A stretch of 64,000 nt of DNA, from positions 1 to 64,000 of the forward strand of contig NZ_MIEU01000002.1 in assembly GCF_001968825.1 (NCBI RefSeq), written 5' to 3'. The notes beneath the pieces were generated by a model. The model did not search any database. It was not told where the DNA came from and was given only the letters and a program-made list of their open reading frames with translations. Source of the DNA: Tersicoccus sp. Bi-70 (GTDB taxonomy: Bacteria; Actinomycetota; Actinomycetes; Actinomycetales; Micrococcaceae). The translations under genes and the position numbers were made by a program. Below, piece by piece: positions 1 through 7,972 of the stretch (the first letter of the stretch is position 1; each line of letters starts with the position of its first letter).

Positions 1-515
1 CCCGGCAGCGTGCCGCCGCCGCGGCCGCCGCGGCAGGCCGGGCCCTGGCCCCCGCCCCGGTCGAGAGCGACCCCGCGTCGGCGCCGTCCGGCGGCTTCGG
101 CTTCATCCACCCGGTCCCCGCCGGTGTGCCCGTGACATCCCCGTACGGGCTGCGTCCGGTGCCCAAGGGCACCATCGACTTCACCGGCACCGGCACCTAT
201 CTGCACACCGGTCAGGACTTCGGGGCGGCGTGCCGCACCCCGCTGCTCGCGCCGGCCGACGGCGAGGTGATGTTCGCGGACGGCGCCGTGCCGACCGGCG
301 GCAACCGCATCGTCCTCACCCACGGGATCATCGGTGGCAACGCGGTCTCGACGATCTACTACCACCTGACGTCCTTCCTCGTGCATCCCGGGCAGCGGGT
401 CACGCAGGGTCAGATCATCGGCTACACCGGCAGCACCGGCAACTCCACCGGCTGCCACCTGCACTTCGAGGTCATGGTGAACGGCTCCCTCGTGAACCCG
501 GCGCCCTACCTCTGA
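1..515 (+). CDS. M23 family metallopeptidase, 5' end missing
   Basis: The frame is open to the left edge (first full codon at base 3), so the N-terminus is cut off. The visible part is an Ala-rich linker followed by an M23 (LytM-type) domain. The zinc ligands of the family are recognisable: HxxxD in LHTGQDFG, and HxH in CHLHFEV near the C-terminus. M23 enzymes cleave peptidoglycan cross-bridges outside the membrane. In actinobacteria an M23 gene often lies between ftsEX and smpB, and this one is directly upstream of smpB, so a role in cell-wall hydrolysis linked to FtsEX is a reasonable inference. The ATG at 126 is inside the conserved domain and is not a credible start. The family is secure; the substrate is not known. 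Confidence 0.9.
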   Translation, partial: RQRAAAAAAAAGRALAPAPVESDPASAPSGGFGFIHPVPAGVPVTSPYGLRPVPKGTIDFTGTGTYLHTGQDFGAACRTPLLAPADGEVMFADGAVPTGGNRIVLTHGIIGGNAVSTIYYHLTSFLVHPGQRVTQGQIIGYTGSTGNSTGCHLHFEVMVNGSLVNPAPYL

Positions 516-551
516 CCCGCCCGTGCGCCGCTGCGGCCGGGCGGCGGCGCG

Positions 552-557
552 TAGACT
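552..557 (+). promoter_or_regulatory. candidate -10 box (TAGACT) for smpB
   Basis: TAGACT matches the -10 box that recurs before other genes in this window. It lies about 100 bp before the smpB start, which would give a leader of about 90 nt. No clear -35 is visible. Confidence 0.35.
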
Positions 558-656
558 GGTGAGTCGCCCACCCGGGCGGAGGCGGCCAGCCGGCCGCCGG
601 ACCCACGCACTCGCGCGCCGGAAGCCCCGACGCGCCCACCCCGGCAGGAGGACGTC

Positions 657-1142
657 GTGCCCCAGGACCGCAGCGCCCGCGACGGCGGCAAGACGGTGGC
701 GCTGAACCGGAAGGCTCGGCACGACTACCTGATCTCCGACACCTTCGAGGCCGGCCTCGTGTTGCAGGGCACCGAGGTGAAGTCGCTGCGGGAGGGTCAC
801 GCGAACCTGACCGACGGGTTCGCCATCTTCTACAACGACGAGCTGTGGCTCGAGGGTGTCCACATTCCCGAGTACAGCCAGGGCAGCTGGACGAACCACA
901 CCGCCCGCCGGCGTCGCAAGCTGCTCCTGCATCGTGAGCAGCTGATCAAGATCTCTCAGAAGACCCGGGAGTCCGGTTTCACGATCGTCCCGCTCTCCCT
1001 GTACTTCGTCGGCGGCCGCGCGAAGGTCGAGATCGGCATCGGCCGCGGCAAGCGCGACTACGACAAGCGGCAGACCCTGCGCGAGGCGCAGGACAAGCGC
1101 GAGGCCGCTCGCGAGATGCGAGCACGCAACCGTCGTGGCTGA
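657..1142 (+). CDS. smpB: SsrA-binding protein SmpB
   Basis: SmpB binds tmRNA and carries it to stalled ribosomes for trans-translation. The 161-residue product has the SmpB beta-barrel core (NRKARHDYLI, then FEAGLVLQGTEVKSLREG) and the basic C-terminal tail (KRDYDKRQTLREAQDKRE) that enters the empty mRNA channel. The GTG start at 657 is set by AGGAGG at 646-651, spaced 5 nt. The ssrA gene for its RNA partner begins about 530 bp downstream on the same strand, the usual pairing. The N-terminal extension before NRKARH is short and ordinary for actinobacteria. Confidence 0.97.
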   Translation: MPQDRSARDGGKTVALNRKARHDYLISDTFEAGLVLQGTEVKSLREGHANLTDGFAIFYNDELWLEGVHIPEYSQGSWTNHTARRRRKLLLHREQLIKISQKTRESGFTIVPLSLYFVGGRAKVEIGIGRGKRDYDKRQTLREAQDKREAAREMRARNRRG

Positions 1143-1539
1143 CCGCCGCCCGGCCCGGCGACCGGCGCAGCGCCGGGTTCAGCGGCCGGATCAGCGGCCG
1201 GCCGGTGTGCGGCGCGGGGGAGCGTCCGCCCCGGCGGCGAGCGCCCGCTCCACGTCGATGCCCTGGTGGACGACGACGCTGATCGTGCTCGACCTGATCT
1301 GGCTCGTCTTCACGCTGGGCGGCACCGCCATCGCCTTCGCGCTGTCCTCGTTCGTGGACCAGACGTACTCGTGGTACCTGCTGATGGTGCTCGTCCTGGC
1401 CGCGTACGCCGCATTCGTCACGGTGCCGCTGAGTGCCGTCCTCATCATCGTGCTGATCCGGCAGCGCCGCTGGCCGTGGCTGCTGGTACCGGTACTCGTG
1501 ATCGGAGCCGTCGTCGTCGGGATGCTCGCCGCGGGCTGA
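1135..1539 (+). CDS. small three-TM membrane protein, unknown function
   Basis: A 134-residue protein of unrecognised family. The first 40 residues are rich in Arg, Gln and Pro, with RP/QR repeats. Three hydrophobic segments follow (about residues 45-70, 80-105 and 113-132), so it should be an inner-membrane protein with a basic cytoplasmic N-terminus. The GTG at 1135 overlaps the smpB stop by 8 bp, suggesting translational coupling, but no good Shine-Dalgarno precedes it. An in-frame ATG at 1258 would remove the basic tail and is an alternative. The gene sits between smpB and ssrA, but nothing in the sequence ties it to ribosome rescue. Confidence 0.6.
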   Translation: MADRRPARRPAQRRVQRPDQRPAGVRRGGASAPAASARSTSMPWWTTTLIVLDLIWLVFTLGGTAIAFALSSFVDQTYSWYLLMVLVLAAYAAFVTVPLSAVLIIVLIRQRRWPWLLVPVLVIGAVVVGMLAAG

Positions 1540-1583
1540 GCGGGCGGGAACCGACCCGGGAAGACGGCGGGCCCGGCGTGCGT

Positions 1584-1589
1584 TATGCT
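1584..1589 (+). promoter_or_regulatory. candidate ssrA -10 box (TATGCT)
   Basis: TATGCT lies about 87 bp before the mature tmRNA 5' end. The transcribed leader would contain a 7-bp hairpin (GTCCGGA 1595-1601 with TCCGGAC 1607-1613) that is removed when the precursor is processed. Confidence 0.45.
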
Positions 1590-1675
1590 GGATGGTCCGG
1601 ACACGTTCCGGACGGATGAGATCCGAAAAGGCGCCGCTTCCGGGGGACCGGGAACAGCGTTTGGCAACTGCATAT

Positions 1676-2044
1676 GGGGATGACAGGTTTCGACGATGTG
1701 AGTCGCGACAGGGGAAGCGGGCCGAGGATGCAGGGTCATCTCGTCAACGCTCTCTGCAAAACAACAAGTGCCAATTCTAAGCGCACTGACTTCGCTCTCG
1801 CTGCCTGAGCAGCCAGAATGAGTCCGTCAGCCCGGGGATGCTCCCGCCCCGGTGACTGGCGTCGATTAGGGGGCCACTGCTCTCAGTCCTCGCCGTAGGG
1901 ACTGAGGGGACACTCATACGGCTGGGCCCGGGTCAGCCACCTGTCTGCAGGATGGCTGGGGCCGAGTAACACCCGACGCAGACTGCGCCCGGAGAAGTCC
2001 TGACAACACCACACCGGACGGGGGTTCGATTCCCCCCATCTCCA
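1676..2044 (+). ncRNA. ssrA: transfer-messenger RNA (tmRNA)
   Basis: The ends form the tRNA-like acceptor stem: GGGGATG at 1676-1682 pairs with CATCTCC, followed by discriminator A2044. The T arm reads GGGGGTTCGATTCCCCC. The tag frame resumes at GCC 1770 and reads ANSKRTDFALAA, ending at TGA 1806-1808; the ALAA C-terminus is the normal proteolysis signal. tmRNA acts with SmpB to release stalled ribosomes and mark the incomplete protein for degradation. The 3' CCA is not encoded (the next bases are CTC), so it must be added after processing. The length of about 369 nt is usual for a one-piece actinobacterial tmRNA. Confidence 0.95.
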
Positions 2045-2087
2045 CTCATCCACCACGTCACCCGCCTCGCTGGGTCGGCGACACGGT

Positions 2088-2119
2088 CACGGGCCGGCAC
2101 CTCACGGTGCCGGCCCGTG
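2088..2119 (+). terminator. intrinsic-type terminator hairpin after ssrA
   Basis: A perfect 14-bp stem (2088-2101 with 2106-2119) closes a TCAC loop. It lies 43 bp past the tmRNA 3' end and is followed by GTCGTTCC rather than a full U tract, as is common in high-GC actinobacteria. Confidence 0.75.
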
Positions 2120-2192
2120 GTCGTTCCCGGGGTCTCTCGACGCCGGCGCGGCCCCGTGCGGCCGATCATCAGCCTCCTGTCATTCCGGGGCC

Positions 2193-2198
2193 TAGACT
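2193..2198 (+). promoter_or_regulatory. -10 box TAGACT, leaderless start for the dienelactone hydrolase gene
   Basis: TAGACT ends 7 bp before the ATG at 2206 and no Shine-Dalgarno precedes that ATG. The mRNA probably begins at or next to the start codon. Confidence 0.55.
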
Positions 2199-2205
2199 CG
2201 AGAGC

Positions 2206-2976
2206 ATGCCCACCATCGAGCTGACCAGTGACAACACCACGAACGGAACCGGCCAGGCCGTCTCCGCCTGGCTCGCGGAGCCGGCTCCCGGGGCGCCCGT
2301 ACGCGGCGGTCTCGTGCTGATCGAAGAAGTGTGGGGCGTCAACGACCACATCACCGACATCGCCGGTCGTCTCGCCGCCGAGGGCTACGTCGTCATCGCC
2401 CCCGAGATCCTCGCCCTCGGCGTCGACCTCGAGGAGGCCGCCGAGCTCGGACGGATCCGATCGCACGGCACCGACGAGGAGCGCCACGCCATCCAGCCCC
2501 GGTTCCGGGAGCTGCTCGCCCCGACCCGCTCACCCGAGTTCGCGCGCCCCGCGATCGCCGCCCTGCGCGCCGCCGTCGACCGTCTGCTCAGCGACGACCG
2601 GGTCGCCGGCCGCGTCGGCGTGCTCGGCTTCTGCTTCGGCGGCACCTACAGCCTGGCCCTGGCGGCGGCGGACGACCGCCTGCGCGCGGCGGTCAGCTGG
2701 TACGGCGCTCCCATGGACGCCGAGCAGCTGAGCACGGTCACCTGCCCGGTCCTCGCCTTCTACGGCGAGGAGGACGAGCACGTGACCGCAAGCCGGCCGC
2801 AGGTCGAGGGTGCCCTCGGCGCGATCGGCGTCCCGTTCGAGGGGATCGTCTACCCCGACGCCGGGCACGCCTTCTTCAACGACACCAACCCGCTGGCCTA
2901 CCGGGCCGAACCCGCGAAGGACTCGTGGCGCCGGACCCTCGACTTCCTCGCCGCAACCCTGCCGGACGGTCGCTGA
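2206..2976 (+). CDS. dienelactone hydrolase family protein
   Basis: A 256-residue alpha/beta hydrolase of the DLH (carboxymethylenebutenolidase) family. The nucleophile elbow is GFCFGG, with Cys in place of the usual Ser. The acid lies in GEEDEHV and the histidine in DAGHAFFND, completing the Cys-Asp-His triad. The WGVNDHITDIAGRLAAEGY block near the N-terminus is also typical. DLH enzymes open lactone rings such as dienelactone in aromatic breakdown, but many homologues lie outside such pathways, and no aromatic-degradation genes are nearby. I chose ATG 2206 because the domain begins there and a -10 box stands 7 bp upstream; the upstream frame to 2107 lies over the ssrA terminator. Confidence 0.9.
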   Translation: MPTIELTSDNTTNGTGQAVSAWLAEPAPGAPVRGGLVLIEEVWGVNDHITDIAGRLAAEGYVVIAPEILALGVDLEEAAELGRIRSHGTDEERHAIQPRFRELLAPTRSPEFARPAIAALRAAVDRLLSDDRVAGRVGVLGFCFGGTYSLALAAADDRLRAAVSWYGAPMDAEQLSTVTCPVLAFYGEEDEHVTASRPQVEGALGAIGVPFEGIVYPDAGHAFFNDTNPLAYRAEPAKDSWRRTLDFLAATLPDGR

Positions 2977-3072
2977 GACGTCTGCGCTGGGGCGCCCGGT
3001 TGGTCCCGTCCGGCGGCCCGTCGGCATCGCTGGCGGGTCGCGACCGGGGGACCCCGCCGTCGGGCCGGGTCC

Positions 3073-3078
3073 TAGACT
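3073..3078 (+). promoter_or_regulatory. -10 box TAGACT, leaderless start for the 3085 operon
   Basis: TAGACT is followed by exactly 6 bp and then the GTG at 3085. It would drive the microprotein, exporter, glucosidase and YrdB genes as one transcript. Confidence 0.55.
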
Positions 3079-3084
3079 GAACCG

Positions 3085-3309
3085 GTGAGTTGGACCGACC
3101 ACCGGCCGCCCTGGTTGCCGCCGATCCCGCCCCCGCACCCGGGGCGCTGGCTGATCGTCATCGGCCTGCTCATCCTCACCGGCGCGTTCGTCTTCATCCT
3201 CGTCTTGACGGTGGTCGGCGGCACCCACACCCTCTGGACGCTCGTCACGATCCTCGTCGGGCTCGCGTTCCTGCTCGGCGGCCTGCTCACACGCCGGCGC
3301 ATGCGGTGA
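3085..3309 (+). CDS. two-TM membrane microprotein
   Basis: A 74-residue protein. A Pro/Trp-rich N-terminus (WLPPIPPPHPGRW) leads into two hydrophobic helices (about residues 22-44 and 50-68), and it ends in a basic RRRMR tail. I do not recognise a family. Its stop overlaps the GTG of the exporter gene in a GTGA junction (3306-3309), so the two are probably translated together. A small partner or regulator of the transporter is possible, but that is inference from position only. The GTG start is supported by the -10 box 6 bp upstream. Confidence 0.65.
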   Translation: MSWTDHRPPWLPPIPPPHPGRWLIVIGLLILTGAFVFILVLTVVGGTHTLWTLVTILVGLAFLLGGLLTRRRMR

Positions 3310-4745
3310 GCCCGCCCAGCGCCCGCACCTGGACGACGCCCCTGCAGCGACGCGTGCTCGTCGTCGCGATCCTCGCCTCCTTCATCGCCATCCTCGACGG
3401 CTCCGTCGTCAACCTCGCCCTGCCGGCGATCGCCGGCGACCTGGGCGGCGGTCTCGGTGCCCAGCAGTGGATCGTCGACGGCTACCTGCTCACCCTCGGC
3501 GCCTTCATGCTGCTCGCCGGCTCCGTCTCCGACGTGATCGGACGCGGCCGGATCCTGCAGATCGGGCTCTGGGGCTTCGGCGTCACGTCGCTGCTGTGCG
3601 CGCTGGCCCCGGACCCGACCTTCCTCGTCGTGATGCGGGCCCTGCAGGGCGTGTGCGGGGCGATGCTCGTCCCGAGCGCGCTCGCCCTGATCACCTCCCA
3701 CTTCGACGGCGCCGACCAGGCCGCCGCGATCGGCACCTGGACCGGGTCGACCGGCGCCGCCACGATCGTCGCGCCACTCATCGGCGGGCTGGGCGTGGAC
3801 CTGATCGGGTGGCGCATCATCTTCCTCGTCAACCTCCTGCCCGTGGCCGCGTGCCTGATGCTGCTGCCCGTCCTGCTCCGCGCCGACCGCGAGGACCAGC
3901 GACCGGACACCCGGATCGACCTGGCGGGCGGTCTGCTGACCGTGCTCGGCCTCGGCGGCCTCGTGTTCGCCCTGATCGAGGCCGGCCGGCTCTCGGCGAT
4001 CCACCCCACCGTGCTCGCCAGCGCGGCGATCGGCGTCCTCTCCCTGGTCGCGCTCGTCGTCCACGAACGCCGGACCCCGGCGCCGATGATCCCGGCCGCG
4101 CTGCTGAAGGTCCGCAACGTGGCATGGGGCAACGCCGCCACCTTCGTCATCTACGGCGCCCTGGGCCTGAGCATCCTCGTGCTCTCGCTCTACCTGCAGC
4201 AGGTCGTCCACCTCGGCGCCACGCAGGCCGGCATGGCCACCCTGCCGGTGACCGTGCTGATGATCCTCTTCTCCGCCCGCGTCGGCCGGCTCGCCGGCCG
4301 CTGGGGGCCGCGCTGGTTCATGACCGTGGGTCCGCTCGTCGCCGCCGCCGGCCACCTGCTGATGCTGCGGGTGGGCCCGGACCTGGACTACGTCACCGAC
4401 CTGCTGCCCGGGGTGGTGCTGTTCGGTGTCGGCCTGACCATCACCGTCTCGCCCCTGACCTCCACCATCCTCGGCGCGGTACCGGCCACGGTCGCCGGGG
4501 TCGGCTCGGCGATCAACAACGCGATCGCCCGGATCGCGGGCCTGGTGACGACGGCCTCGGCCGGTCTGCTCCTCGGCACCGGCCTCGACACCGACGGCCT
4601 GCACCGGGTGCTGCTGACCTGCGCGCTGCTGCTTGCCGTCGGCGGCGTGATCTCGGCGGTGGGCATCCGCCGCCCCGACGTCGACGCGGCCGCTCGCCGG
4701 ATTGACGGCGACGCGCCCGGGACCGCTGGCATCATGGACCGATGA
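3306..4745 (+). CDS. MFS transporter, DHA2 (EmrB/QacA-like) family
   Basis: A 479-residue proton-driven exporter of the 14-TM DHA2 type. Diagnostic motifs are the TM1 signature ILDGSVVNLALPAI, the loop 2-3 segment GSVSDVIGRGRIL, and the antiporter motif in TM5 (GAATIVAPLIGG). Hydrophobic segments continue to the C-terminus. Family members export drugs, dyes or metabolites; the substrate here cannot be read. I chose GTG 3306 because the reading upstream of it is Arg/Pro-rich and out of character, and because it makes a GTGA overlap with the upstream microprotein. Its own stop overlaps the next gene as ATGA (4742-4745). Confidence 0.92.
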   Translation: MSPPSARTWTTPLQRRVLVVAILASFIAILDGSVVNLALPAIAGDLGGGLGAQQWIVDGYLLTLGAFMLLAGSVSDVIGRGRILQIGLWGFGVTSLLCALAPDPTFLVVMRALQGVCGAMLVPSALALITSHFDGADQAAAIGTWTGSTGAATIVAPLIGGLGVDLIGWRIIFLVNLLPVAACLMLLPVLLRADREDQRPDTRIDLAGGLLTVLGLGGLVFALIEAGRLSAIHPTVLASAAIGVLSLVALVVHERRTPAPMIPAALLKVRNVAWGNAATFVIYGALGLSILVLSLYLQQVVHLGATQAGMATLPVTVLMILFSARVGRLAGRWGPRWFMTVGPLVAAAGHLLMLRVGPDLDYVTDLLPGVVLFGVGLTITVSPLTSTILGAVPATVAGVGSAINNAIARIAGLVTTASAGLLLGTGLDTDGLHRVLLTCALLLAVGGVISAVGIRRPDVDAAARRIDGDAPGTAGIMDR

Positions 4746-6577
4746 CCCAGCACACGGCGAACGCTCCCGAGACCCACCCGATCGATCCGGCCGACGCGCC
4801 CTGGTGGACGCGCGCGGTGGTCTACCAGATCTATCCCCGCAGCTTCGCCGACGGCGACGGGGACGGTTTCGGCGACCTCGCGGGCATTCGCTCCCGCCTG
4901 GACCACCTCGCCGATCTCGGCGTCGACGTCCTGTGGTTGTCCCCGATCTACCCCTCCCCGCAGCACGACAACGGGTACGACATCGCCGACTACCAGGACA
5001 TCGACCCACGCTTCGGCACGCTCGAGCAGTTCGACGAGCTGCTCGCCGCGACCCACGAGCGCGGCATGAAGCTGATCATGGACCTCGTCGTCAACCACAC
5101 CTCCGACGAGCACGCCTGGTTCACCGAGTCCCGGTCCTCCCGCGACGCCGCCAGGCGCGACTGGTACGTGTGGCGGGACCCGCGGCCGGGCTTCACCGGG
5201 GGCACGCCGGGCGCGGAGCCGACCAACTGGCGGTCCTTCTTCTCCGGGCCGGCGTGGCAGTGGGACGAGGCCACCGGCCAGTACTACCTGCGCCTGTTCG
5301 CCTCCCAGCAGCCGGACCTGAACTGGGACAACCCGGACGTGCGCCACGCCGTGTACGCGATGATGCGCTGGTGGCTGGACCGCGGGGTCGACGGCTTCCG
5401 GATGGACGTCATCAACCTCATCTCCAAGGGCGAGTACGTCGACGTCGAACCGGCGACCTCCTCGATGCCGCTGGGCGCCGAGCAGTACGCCAACGGGCCG
5501 CGCGTCCACGAGTACCTGCAGGAGATGCACCGCGAGGTGTTCGCCGGTCGGGACGCCGAACTGATGACGGTGGGGGAGACGCCCGGCACCCCGCTCGAGC
5601 ACGCCCAGCTCTACACCGACCCGACCCGCGCCGAGGTCGACATGATCTTCCAGTTCGAGCACGTCGGCCTCGACCACGGCAAGGGCGGCAAGTGGGATCC
5701 GGCGACCCTGGACCTGCGGCACCTCAAGGCCAACCTCGCCCGTTGGCAGGACGGGCTGTACGGCCGGGGCTGGAACTCCCTCTACCTGAACAACCACGAC
5801 CAGCCCCGGCTCGTCTCCCGCTTCGGGGACGACGGCCAGGCGGCCGTCGAGCAGGGGAACGTCGAGGACGGTGAGCGGGTGCGGTACGCCTCCGCCACGG
5901 CGTGGGCCGCGGTGCTGCACCTGCAGCTGGGGACGCCGTTCGTCTACCAGGGCGAGGAGTTCGGCATGACGAACGTCCCGTTCGCCGGCATCGACGACTT
6001 CTTCGACGTCGAGGCCGTCAACCACTATGCCGAGGCGGTGCAGCAGCAGGGCGCGGACCCGCGGGACGTCCTCGCCGCGCTGCGCCTGATGACCCGTGAC
6101 AACGCCCGCACCCCGGTGCAGTGGGACGACTCGGTGCACGGCGGTTTCAGCGCCGGCTCGGACCAGCCGGACGCCACCCCGTGGATGCCCGTCAATCCGA
6201 ACTACGCGATGATCAACGCCGCGGCGGACCGCGCCTCGAGCCGGTCGATCTTCCGCTTCTACCAGCGGCTGATCGCGCTGCGGCACACCGACGACGTCGT
6301 CGCCTTCGGTCGGTTCGACCTGCTCGAGCCCGAGCACGAGCAGCTCTTCGCCTACACCCGGACGCTCGGGGACCGTGCGCTGCTCGTGACCGCGAACCTG
6401 AGCGGGCAGCCCTGCGCGCTGCCCTCGAGCTGCCGCCGGGCCGGCGCCGACCTCGTCCTGACCAATGCGACGGAGGGGACGGACGACGGGGACGCGGCGG
6501 TGCTGCGGCCCTGGGAGGTCCGAGTCGTGGCCGTGTCCGTGGACGGCGGCGAGTCGGGCGCCGACGCCGGGGTGTGA
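4742..6577 (+). CDS. GH13 alpha-glucosidase / oligo-1,6-glucosidase
   Basis: A 611-residue glycoside hydrolase family 13 enzyme. The four GH13 regions are visible: DLVVNH (about residue 115), GFRMDV with the Asp nucleophile (about 217-222), the general acid in TVGETPGT (about 278), and NNHDQPR (about 350). The opening block WWTRAVVYQIYPRSFADGDGDGFGDLAGI and NNHDQ place it with alpha-glucosidases and oligo-1,6-glucosidases that cut short alpha-glucans or isomaltosides. There is no signal peptide, so it should act in the cytoplasm. It is coupled (ATGA) to the DHA2 transporter gene, an unusual partner; sugar importers are more common. Trehalose-6-phosphate hydrolase is an alternative subfamily. 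Confidence 0.92.
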   Translation: MTQHTANAPETHPIDPADAPWWTRAVVYQIYPRSFADGDGDGFGDLAGIRSRLDHLADLGVDVLWLSPIYPSPQHDNGYDIADYQDIDPRFGTLEQFDELLAATHERGMKLIMDLVVNHTSDEHAWFTESRSSRDAARRDWYVWRDPRPGFTGGTPGAEPTNWRSFFSGPAWQWDEATGQYYLRLFASQQPDLNWDNPDVRHAVYAMMRWWLDRGVDGFRMDVINLISKGEYVDVEPATSSMPLGAEQYANGPRVHEYLQEMHREVFAGRDAELMTVGETPGTPLEHAQLYTDPTRAEVDMIFQFEHVGLDHGKGGKWDPATLDLRHLKANLARWQDGLYGRGWNSLYLNNHDQPRLVSRFGDDGQAAVEQGNVEDGERVRYASATAWAAVLHLQLGTPFVYQGEEFGMTNVPFAGIDDFFDVEAVNHYAEAVQQQGADPRDVLAALRLMTRDNARTPVQWDDSVHGGFSAGSDQPDATPWMPVNPNYAMINAAADRASSRSIFRFYQRLIALRHTDDVVAFGRFDLLEPEHEQLFAYTRTLGDRALLVTANLSGQPCALPSSCRRAGADLVLTNATEGTDDGDAAVLRPWEVRVVAVSVDGGESGADAGV

Positions 6578-6579
6578 GC

Positions 6580-7104
6580 ATGACGCGGCGGGTGCGGCCG
6601 GGCGTGCTGCTGCTGCGGTCCCTGCTCTCGTTCCTGCTGGAGATCGGCGCCCTGATCGCCCTCGGCGTGGCCGCCTTCCACCTGCTGCCGCACGAGTCGG
6701 CGGTGCCCGTGGCGATCGCCGCACTGGTGGTCCTGGTGCTCGCCTGGGGACGGTGGATGGCGCCGCGCGCGGCTCACCGGGTCGGCCGCCCGGCGCGGCC
6801 ACTGCTCGCGGCCGGCTTCTTCCTGCTCGCCGCGGCCCTGCTGGTTCTCTCCGGAGTGTGGTGGCAGGGCCTGCTGATGGCCGTCGGCGCCGTCGTGCTG
6901 TTCGTGCTCGAACAGCTCGGCGTCGGGCCGGACGAGGAACGCCGGGTGCGCGCGGTCAGGCACCCGTCCGGTCCACGGCAGCGGCCCGGCCGGCCGCGGG
7001 CCGCGACCCCGGAGTCTGCGCGGCGGGAGTCCTCCCCGTCGGAGTCGTCGCGGCCGGAACCTCAGCGGCCGGAATCGCACCAGCGCCCGGAGGCTCCGGG
7101 CTGA
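6580..7104 (+). CDS. YrdB-like (DUF2568) membrane protein with charged tail
   Basis: A 174-residue protein starting at ATG 6580, 2 bp after the glucosidase stop. It has four hydrophobic segments. The pattern LLRSLLSFLLEIGALIALGVAAFHL, then WGRWMAPRAAHRVGRPARPL, resembles YrdB/DUF2568 membrane proteins of unknown function. After the last helix comes a tail of about 50 residues made of ES, RP and PESAR-like repeats. This tail is encoded by DNA that also encodes, on the other strand, the C-terminus of the DtxR-type regulator (overlap 6956-7104). Membership of the upstream operon is likely from the spacing. Confidence 0.7.
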   Translation: MTRRVRPGVLLLRSLLSFLLEIGALIALGVAAFHLLPHESAVPVAIAALVVLVLAWGRWMAPRAAHRVGRPARPLLAAGFFLLAAALLVLSGVWWQGLLMAVGAVVLFVLEQLGVGPDEERRVRAVRHPSGPRQRPGRPRAATPESARRESSPSESSRPEPQRPESHQRPEAPG

Positions 7105-7972
7105 GGGTGCACCCGTCGTGCTCGCCACGGCTGACCGCCCAGACGGCGGCGACCGTGGCGGCCGGCAGCCGCACGTCCGCGCCGTCGAGCGGAGTCTCCG
7201 CGGTGCCGGTGGTGCGGCTCGGCCCGCCGCTGCGCTCGTCGTTGTGCCCGTCGATTCGCTCGCCAGGTCGCCCGCCGCTGTGAACGGCGGTTGCTGCCCT
7301 CGTGTCCCGGTGGACGCGCAGGTGTCGGCCGCCGGCGCCGGGCTGCCCGGCGTCGTCCGCCGCGGTCAGCACGGTCAGCTCGCTCAGCGGTCCGATCCCG
7401 AGCGCGGCGAGCTGCCGCAGCGCGGCCGGGTCGGCGTCGCTGACGCGGCGCACGAGCACGGGGTGGCCGGCGTCGAAACCGGCGAGCGGGCGAGCGTCGA
7501 CGGTGGCCAGGGTGCCGTCGCCGCGGGGGATGGGGTCCCCGTGGGGATCCTGGTCCGGATCGCCGAGCCGGTCCGCGATGGCCTCGATCAGCCGGTCGGA
7601 CACCGCGTGCTCGAGCCGTTCGGCCTCGTCGTGCACCTCGTCCCACCCGTACCCGAGCTCGGTGGCCAGCCACGTCTCGAGCAGCCGGTGCCGGCGGATC
7701 ATGGCCACCGCGAGCGTCTGCCCCGCCGGCGTGAGTTCGACGGGCCGGTAGGGCCGGTGGACGACGAGTCCGCGTTCGTCGAGCCGGCGGACCATCTCCG
7801 ACGCGGACGCCGCGGTCACGCCGAGCCGCGCGGCCAGGGCGGTCGTCGTGATCGGGCCCGGGTGCCACTCGGTGTGGGCGTGGATGGCCTTGACGTAGTC
7901 CTCGACGCTGGCGCTGGCCTTCGTCCCGGACCGCCCCGGTCCGCCGGCGGCGGGCTGCCGTCCCGGGCTCAC
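6956..7972 (-). CDS. mntR: DtxR/MntR-family metal-dependent regulator
   Basis: A 338-residue regulator, longer than the usual 220-230. An N-terminal winged helix (SVEDYVKAIHAH, then ITTTALAARLGVTAASASEMVRRL) precedes the metal-binding dimerisation domain (RHRLLETWL, then WDEVHDEAERLEHAVSD). In the alignment I can make by eye, the position of DtxR Cys102 is Glu (HDEAE), which fits manganese rather than iron sensing. The FeoA/SH3-like domain is split by a low-complexity stretch, and a tail of about 50 Ala/Pro-rich residues follows. GTG 7972 overlaps the mntH stop (GTGA), so regulator and transporter form an operon, and the likely target is the operator at the mntH start. The symbol rests on context. 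Confidence 0.82.
   Translation of the reverse strand: MSPGRQPAAGGPGRSGTKASASVEDYVKAIHAHTEWHPGPITTTALAARLGVTAASASEMVRRLDERGLVVHRPYRPVELTPAGQTLAVAMIRRHRLLETWLATELGYGWDEVHDEAERLEHAVSDRLIEAIADRLGDPDQDPHGDPIPRGDGTLATVDARPLAGFDAGHPVLVRRVSDADPAALRQLAALGIGPLSELTVLTAADDAGQPGAGGRHLRVHRDTRAATAVHSGGRPGERIDGHNDERSGGPSRTTGTAETPLDGADVRLPAATVAAVWAVSRGEHDGCTLSPEPPGAGAIPAAEVPAATTPTGRTPAAQTPGSRPAAGRAAAVDRTGA

Noticed and set aside
3072-5009. A 645-codon open frame on the minus strand
   Set aside because: It is antisense to the DHA2 transporter and the glucosidase start, with no recognisable family.
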